From Streptomyces sp. NRRL S-337 (lineage in GTDB: Bacteria > Actinomycetota > Actinomycetes > Streptomycetales > Streptomycetaceae): a DNA stretch of 34,142 nt. A program made the translations under genes and the position numbers. Under the pieces are notes generated by a model. The model ran no database searches. It saw nothing but the letters and a program-made list of their open reading frames with translations, and was not told the origin of the DNA. The first letter of the stretch is position 1, and every line of letters begins with the position of its first letter. This document shows positions 31,866 to 34,142 of this stretch, in pieces. Where the stretch lies: positions 1 through 34,142 of the forward strand of contig NZ_JOIX01000078.1 in the NCBI RefSeq assembly GCF_000720175.1. The letters are read 5' to 3'.

Positions 31866-31904
31866 CGGCCTGACCTGGGCTGATGAGGTACGGGTAGGGG
31901 CCGG

Positions 31905-31933
31905 GGCCGCCGGGTCGCACCGCCCGGGCGGCC
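31905..31933 (+). terminator. Hairpin between the dehydratase and dnaG
   Basis: GGCCGCCGGG (31905-31914) pairs with CCCGGGCGGCC (31923-31933), with one bulged G and an 8-nt loop. It ends 22 nt before the dnaG -10. No T-run follows. Confidence 0.55.
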
Positions 31934-31954
31934 GGAACTGTCCGACCCCGGCCG

Positions 31955-31960
31955 TAGAAT
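31955..31960 (+). promoter_or_regulatory. -10 hexamer TAGAAT of a predicted leaderless dnaG promoter
   Basis: TAGAAT, TCACGC, then the GTG at 31967 (6-nt gap). It is the closest match in the window to TANNNT with flanking A/T. There is no Shine-Dalgarno sequence. Confidence 0.6.
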
Positions 31961-31966
31961 TCACGC

Positions 31967-33889
31967 GTGGCAGGCAGGATCAACGATGACGATGTGAAGG
32001 CGGTACGGGACGCGGTCCCGATCGACGCCGTCGTGTCCGAGTACCTCCAGCTCCGCAACGCCGGCGGCGGCAACCTCAAGGGCCTCTGCCCCTTCCACGA
32101 CGAGAAGTCCCCGTCCTTCCACGTCAGCCCTGCTAAGGGCCTCTACCACTGCTTCGGCTGCCAGGAGGGCGGCGACACCGTCGACTTCATCATGAAGATC
32201 GACCACCTCTCCTTCGCCGAGACCATCGAGCGCCTCGCCTCCCAGGCCGGCATCACCCTGCGCTACGAAGAGGGCGGCTACACCCCCGGCCGCCAGCAGG
32301 GCGAGCGCACCCGCCTGGTCGAGGCCCACAAGGCCGCCGCCCAGTTCTACGTCGAACAGCTCGACAGCCCCGAAGCCGAGATCGGCCGCCGCTTCCTCGC
32401 CGAGCGCGGCTTCGACCAGGCCGCCGCCCAGCACTTCGGCGTCGGCTACAGCCCGGCCGGCTGGGACCACCTCACCCGCTTCCTGCGCGGCCGCGGCTTC
32501 ACCGACAAGGAGCTGATCCTCTCCGGCATCTCCCAGGACAGCCGCAGCGGAAAACCCATCGACCGCTTCCGCGGCCGCCTGATGTGGCCGATCCGCGACA
32601 TCGCCGGCGAGGTCGTCGGCTTCGGCGCCCGCAAGCTCCGCGACGACGACAACGGCCCCAAGTACCTCAACACCCCCGAGACCCCCCTCTACCGCAAGTC
32701 CCAGGTCCTCTACGGCATCGACCTCGCCAAGAAGGAGATCGCCAAGGGCAACCGCGCCGTGGTCGTCGAGGGCTACACCGACGTCATGGCCTGCCACCTG
32801 GCCGGCGTCACCACCGCCATCGCCACCTGCGGCACGTCCTTCGGCGAGGGCCACATCAAGATCCTCCGCCGGCTGCTGATGGACAACTCCGGCTCCGAGG
32901 TCGTCTTCACCTTCGACGGTGACGCCGCGGGCCAGAAGGCCGCCCTGCGCGCCTTCGAGGACGACCAGAAGTTCGCCGCGCAGACCTCCATCGCCATCAC
33001 CCCCGGCGGCATGGACCCCTGCGACCTGCGCCTCCACAAGGGCGACGACGCCGTCGCCGACCTCGTCGAGTCCCGCACCCCGCTCTTCGAGTTCGCCCTG
33101 CGGCACGTCGTCTCCCGGCACAACCTCGACACCGCCGTCGGCCGGGCCGCCGCACTCGACGAGGCCGCGCCCATCGTGGCGAACATCAAGAACAGCTCCA
33201 TCCAGCACGAATCCGCCGTCCAGCTCGCCGGCATGCTCGGCATCCTGGACACCCAGTTCGTGGTCAAGCGGGTCGCCCAGCTCGCCCGCTGGGCCCGCGA
33301 ACGCGGCCGCGACGGCACCGGCCCCGACCAGGGCCGCCGACCCCGCCCCGGCGCGGCCCCGGCCGCTGCGGAACCGCCCCGCCAGGCCGTCCCGCGCGGC
33401 CCCGCGCTCAACCTCCGCAGCCCCGCCCACCGCGTCGAGCGGGAACTGCTCAAGCTCGCCCTGCAGCGCCCCGACCTGGTCTCCCCGGCCTTCGACGCCT
33501 ACGGCGCCGACGAGTTCACCGCGCCGCCCTACGCCGTGGTCCGCCAGTGCATCGAGGAGGCCGGTGGCGCCACGGCCGGCGCCGCCGACAACGGCTACAT
33601 CGCCCGGGTGCGCGAGGCGGCCCCCGACGACACCGTCCGCGCCATGATCACCGAACTCGCCGTCGAGCCCCTGCACACCCGCCGCGACCCCGACGAGGCC
33701 TACGCCGGCGTCCAGTTGGTCACGGTCCGCCTCGCCGCCGTCAACCAGCGCGTCACCGAAATCCGCGGCACCCTCCAGCGCCTCGGCCCCCGCGCCGACC
33801 CCGAGCACCTGGCCGCCGTCCAGAACGAACTCTGGGTCCTCCAGCAATACGGCCAATCCCTCCGCGAACGCGGCTACGCGGCCCTGTAG
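31967..33889 (+). CDS. dnaG: DNA primase DnaG
   Basis: This 640-residue primase makes RNA primers for replication. It has an N-terminal CHC2 zinc finger (C41, H44, C62, C65; CPFHDEKSPSF...YHCFGC), a catalytic core with a TOPRIM fold (E268 in VVEGYTDVMACHLAG; D317 and D319 in FDGDAAGQKAA), and a Pro/Arg-rich linker (~445-480, RGRDGTGPDQGRRPRPG). A helicase-interacting C-terminal region follows (VERELLKLALQRPDLV...LWVLQQYGQSLRERGYAAL). All key residues are intact, and the length fits actinobacterial DnaG. The GTG is placed by the TAGAAT-6 nt spacing. Essential housekeeping gene. Confidence 0.97.
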   Translation: MAGRINDDDVKAVRDAVPIDAVVSEYLQLRNAGGGNLKGLCPFHDEKSPSFHVSPAKGLYHCFGCQEGGDTVDFIMKIDHLSFAETIERLASQAGITLRYEEGGYTPGRQQGERTRLVEAHKAAAQFYVEQLDSPEAEIGRRFLAERGFDQAAAQHFGVGYSPAGWDHLTRFLRGRGFTDKELILSGISQDSRSGKPIDRFRGRLMWPIRDIAGEVVGFGARKLRDDDNGPKYLNTPETPLYRKSQVLYGIDLAKKEIAKGNRAVVVEGYTDVMACHLAGVTTAIATCGTSFGEGHIKILRRLLMDNSGSEVVFTFDGDAAGQKAALRAFEDDQKFAAQTSIAITPGGMDPCDLRLHKGDDAVADLVESRTPLFEFALRHVVSRHNLDTAVGRAAALDEAAPIVANIKNSSIQHESAVQLAGMLGILDTQFVVKRVAQLARWARERGRDGTGPDQGRRPRPGAAPAAAEPPRQAVPRGPALNLRSPAHRVERELLKLALQRPDLVSPAFDAYGADEFTAPPYAVVRQCIEEAGGATAGAADNGYIARVREAAPDDTVRAMITELAVEPLHTRRDPDEAYAGVQLVTVRLAAVNQRVTEIRGTLQRLGPRADPEHLAAVQNELWVLQQYGQSLRERGYAAL

Positions 33890-34048
33890 GACGCGACTAC
33901 GCCTGGGAGGTCCCCCGGGATCCCCGACTCGGGATACCGGCCTGGATGCCCCGTCCGGGACGCCCGACCCGGAATACCCCACCACCCCGCTACGTTGTGG
34001 CCCGCAGGGGGGCCTCGTGACCCCTACGGGATGCGTTCGGACGCCCCC
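33890..34048. other. Noncoding 3' flank of dnaG with degenerate GGGAT/CCGG repeats
   Basis: Loose repeats of a C-GGGA-TNCCCGAC type run to about 33980 (GGGATCCCCGACTC, GGGATACCGGCCTG, GGGACGCCCGACCC). A longer dyad (AGGGGGGC at 34006, GCCCCCT at 34043) has a 29-nt loop and could terminate transcription. No gene is supported. Confidence 0.5.
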
Positions 34049-34142
34049 TAGTACTGCAACCGCATGTGGTGTGACCGTGTGGGGTGGGGCTCGTTGGTGT
34101 GACTGTGTGAGAAGTCGCTGACGGTTGAGCAGATCGATTCGT
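34049..34142. mobile_element. Possible end of an insertion element at the right edge
   Basis: After CCCCCTAG the sequence changes to lower-G+C, T/G-rich DNA starting TACTGCAACCGCATG, with GGTGTGAC(C/T)GTGTG repeated twice (about 34068 and 34097). The final bases read in one frame as ...SLTVEQIDS, which could be the start of a transposase. No inverted terminal repeat can be checked because the window ends. Confidence 0.25.

Noticed and set aside
31961..33985. Minus-strand open frame opposite dnaG
   Set aside because: DnaG on the plus strand is complete; the opposite frame is Gly/Val/Ala-rich without motifs.
33890..34142. tRNA gene downstream of dnaG
   Set aside because: No cloverleaf arms or T-loop consensus could be found on either strand.

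Overview
This is high-G+C DNA (roughly 70-75% by eye) from an actinomycete, almost certainly a Streptomyces or close relative. The evidence is G/C at third codon positions, many GTG and some TTG starts, 4-bp ATGA gene overlaps, a WhiJ-like XRE/DUF397 pair, a mycothiol-dependent-type maleylpyruvate isomerase fold protein, a GlnR-type operator before nirB, and the dgt - reductase - dnaG end. I see no rRNA, tRNA or CRISPR.

Layout. 1-3949 (minus): an ESX/polymorphic-toxin-like locus. A small protein that might be an immunity protein comes first, then a 169-residue helical ESX-type protein, then a very long protein with a CpnT-like WXG100 head and a Ser/Gly and Pro/Thr/Asp repeat stalk. Its C-terminal domain lies beyond the left edge. 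4122-8036: a DinB/MDMPI-fold enzyme, a PH-like membrane protein, an SDR oxidoreductase, and an SRPBCC-ArsR pair with a candidate double operator. 8140-11307: nirBD assimilatory nitrite reductase behind a four-half-site GlnR box. 11379-13975: a membrane protein, sensor kinase and LuxR-type regulator operon behind a perfect palindrome. It converges with, and overlaps, a GH129/GH101-like lipoprotein (13939-16041). 16135-17659: a small membrane protein and an M20 amidohydrolase. 17673-20206: a WhiJ-like regulator with a DUF397 protein, and three small plus-strand genes. 20377-25842: a TSUP transporter, methyltransferase, cupin, CutA, secreted serine protease, DUF218 protein and GGCT-like protein. 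25848-33889 (all plus): adenine/adenosine deaminase, CbiX-like chelatase, dgt, ferredoxin-reductase-like flavoprotein, threonine-dehydratase-like enzyme and dnaG. After dnaG the sequence changes character and may enter a mobile element.

How it fits together. NirB needs siroheme, and a CbiX-like chelatase lies in the same window. The deaminase and dGTPase act on purines, and dnaG is housekeeping. The least understood parts are the ESX/toxin-like locus, the glycosidase-like lipoprotein facing the two-component system, and the noncoding DNA. Two patterns recur in that DNA. Several genes carry a TANNNT hexamer exactly 6 nt before the start codon, which predicts leaderless transcripts. Several genes also have short duplications around their stop codon. 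All functional calls come from reading sequence and motifs by eye; no database search was run.
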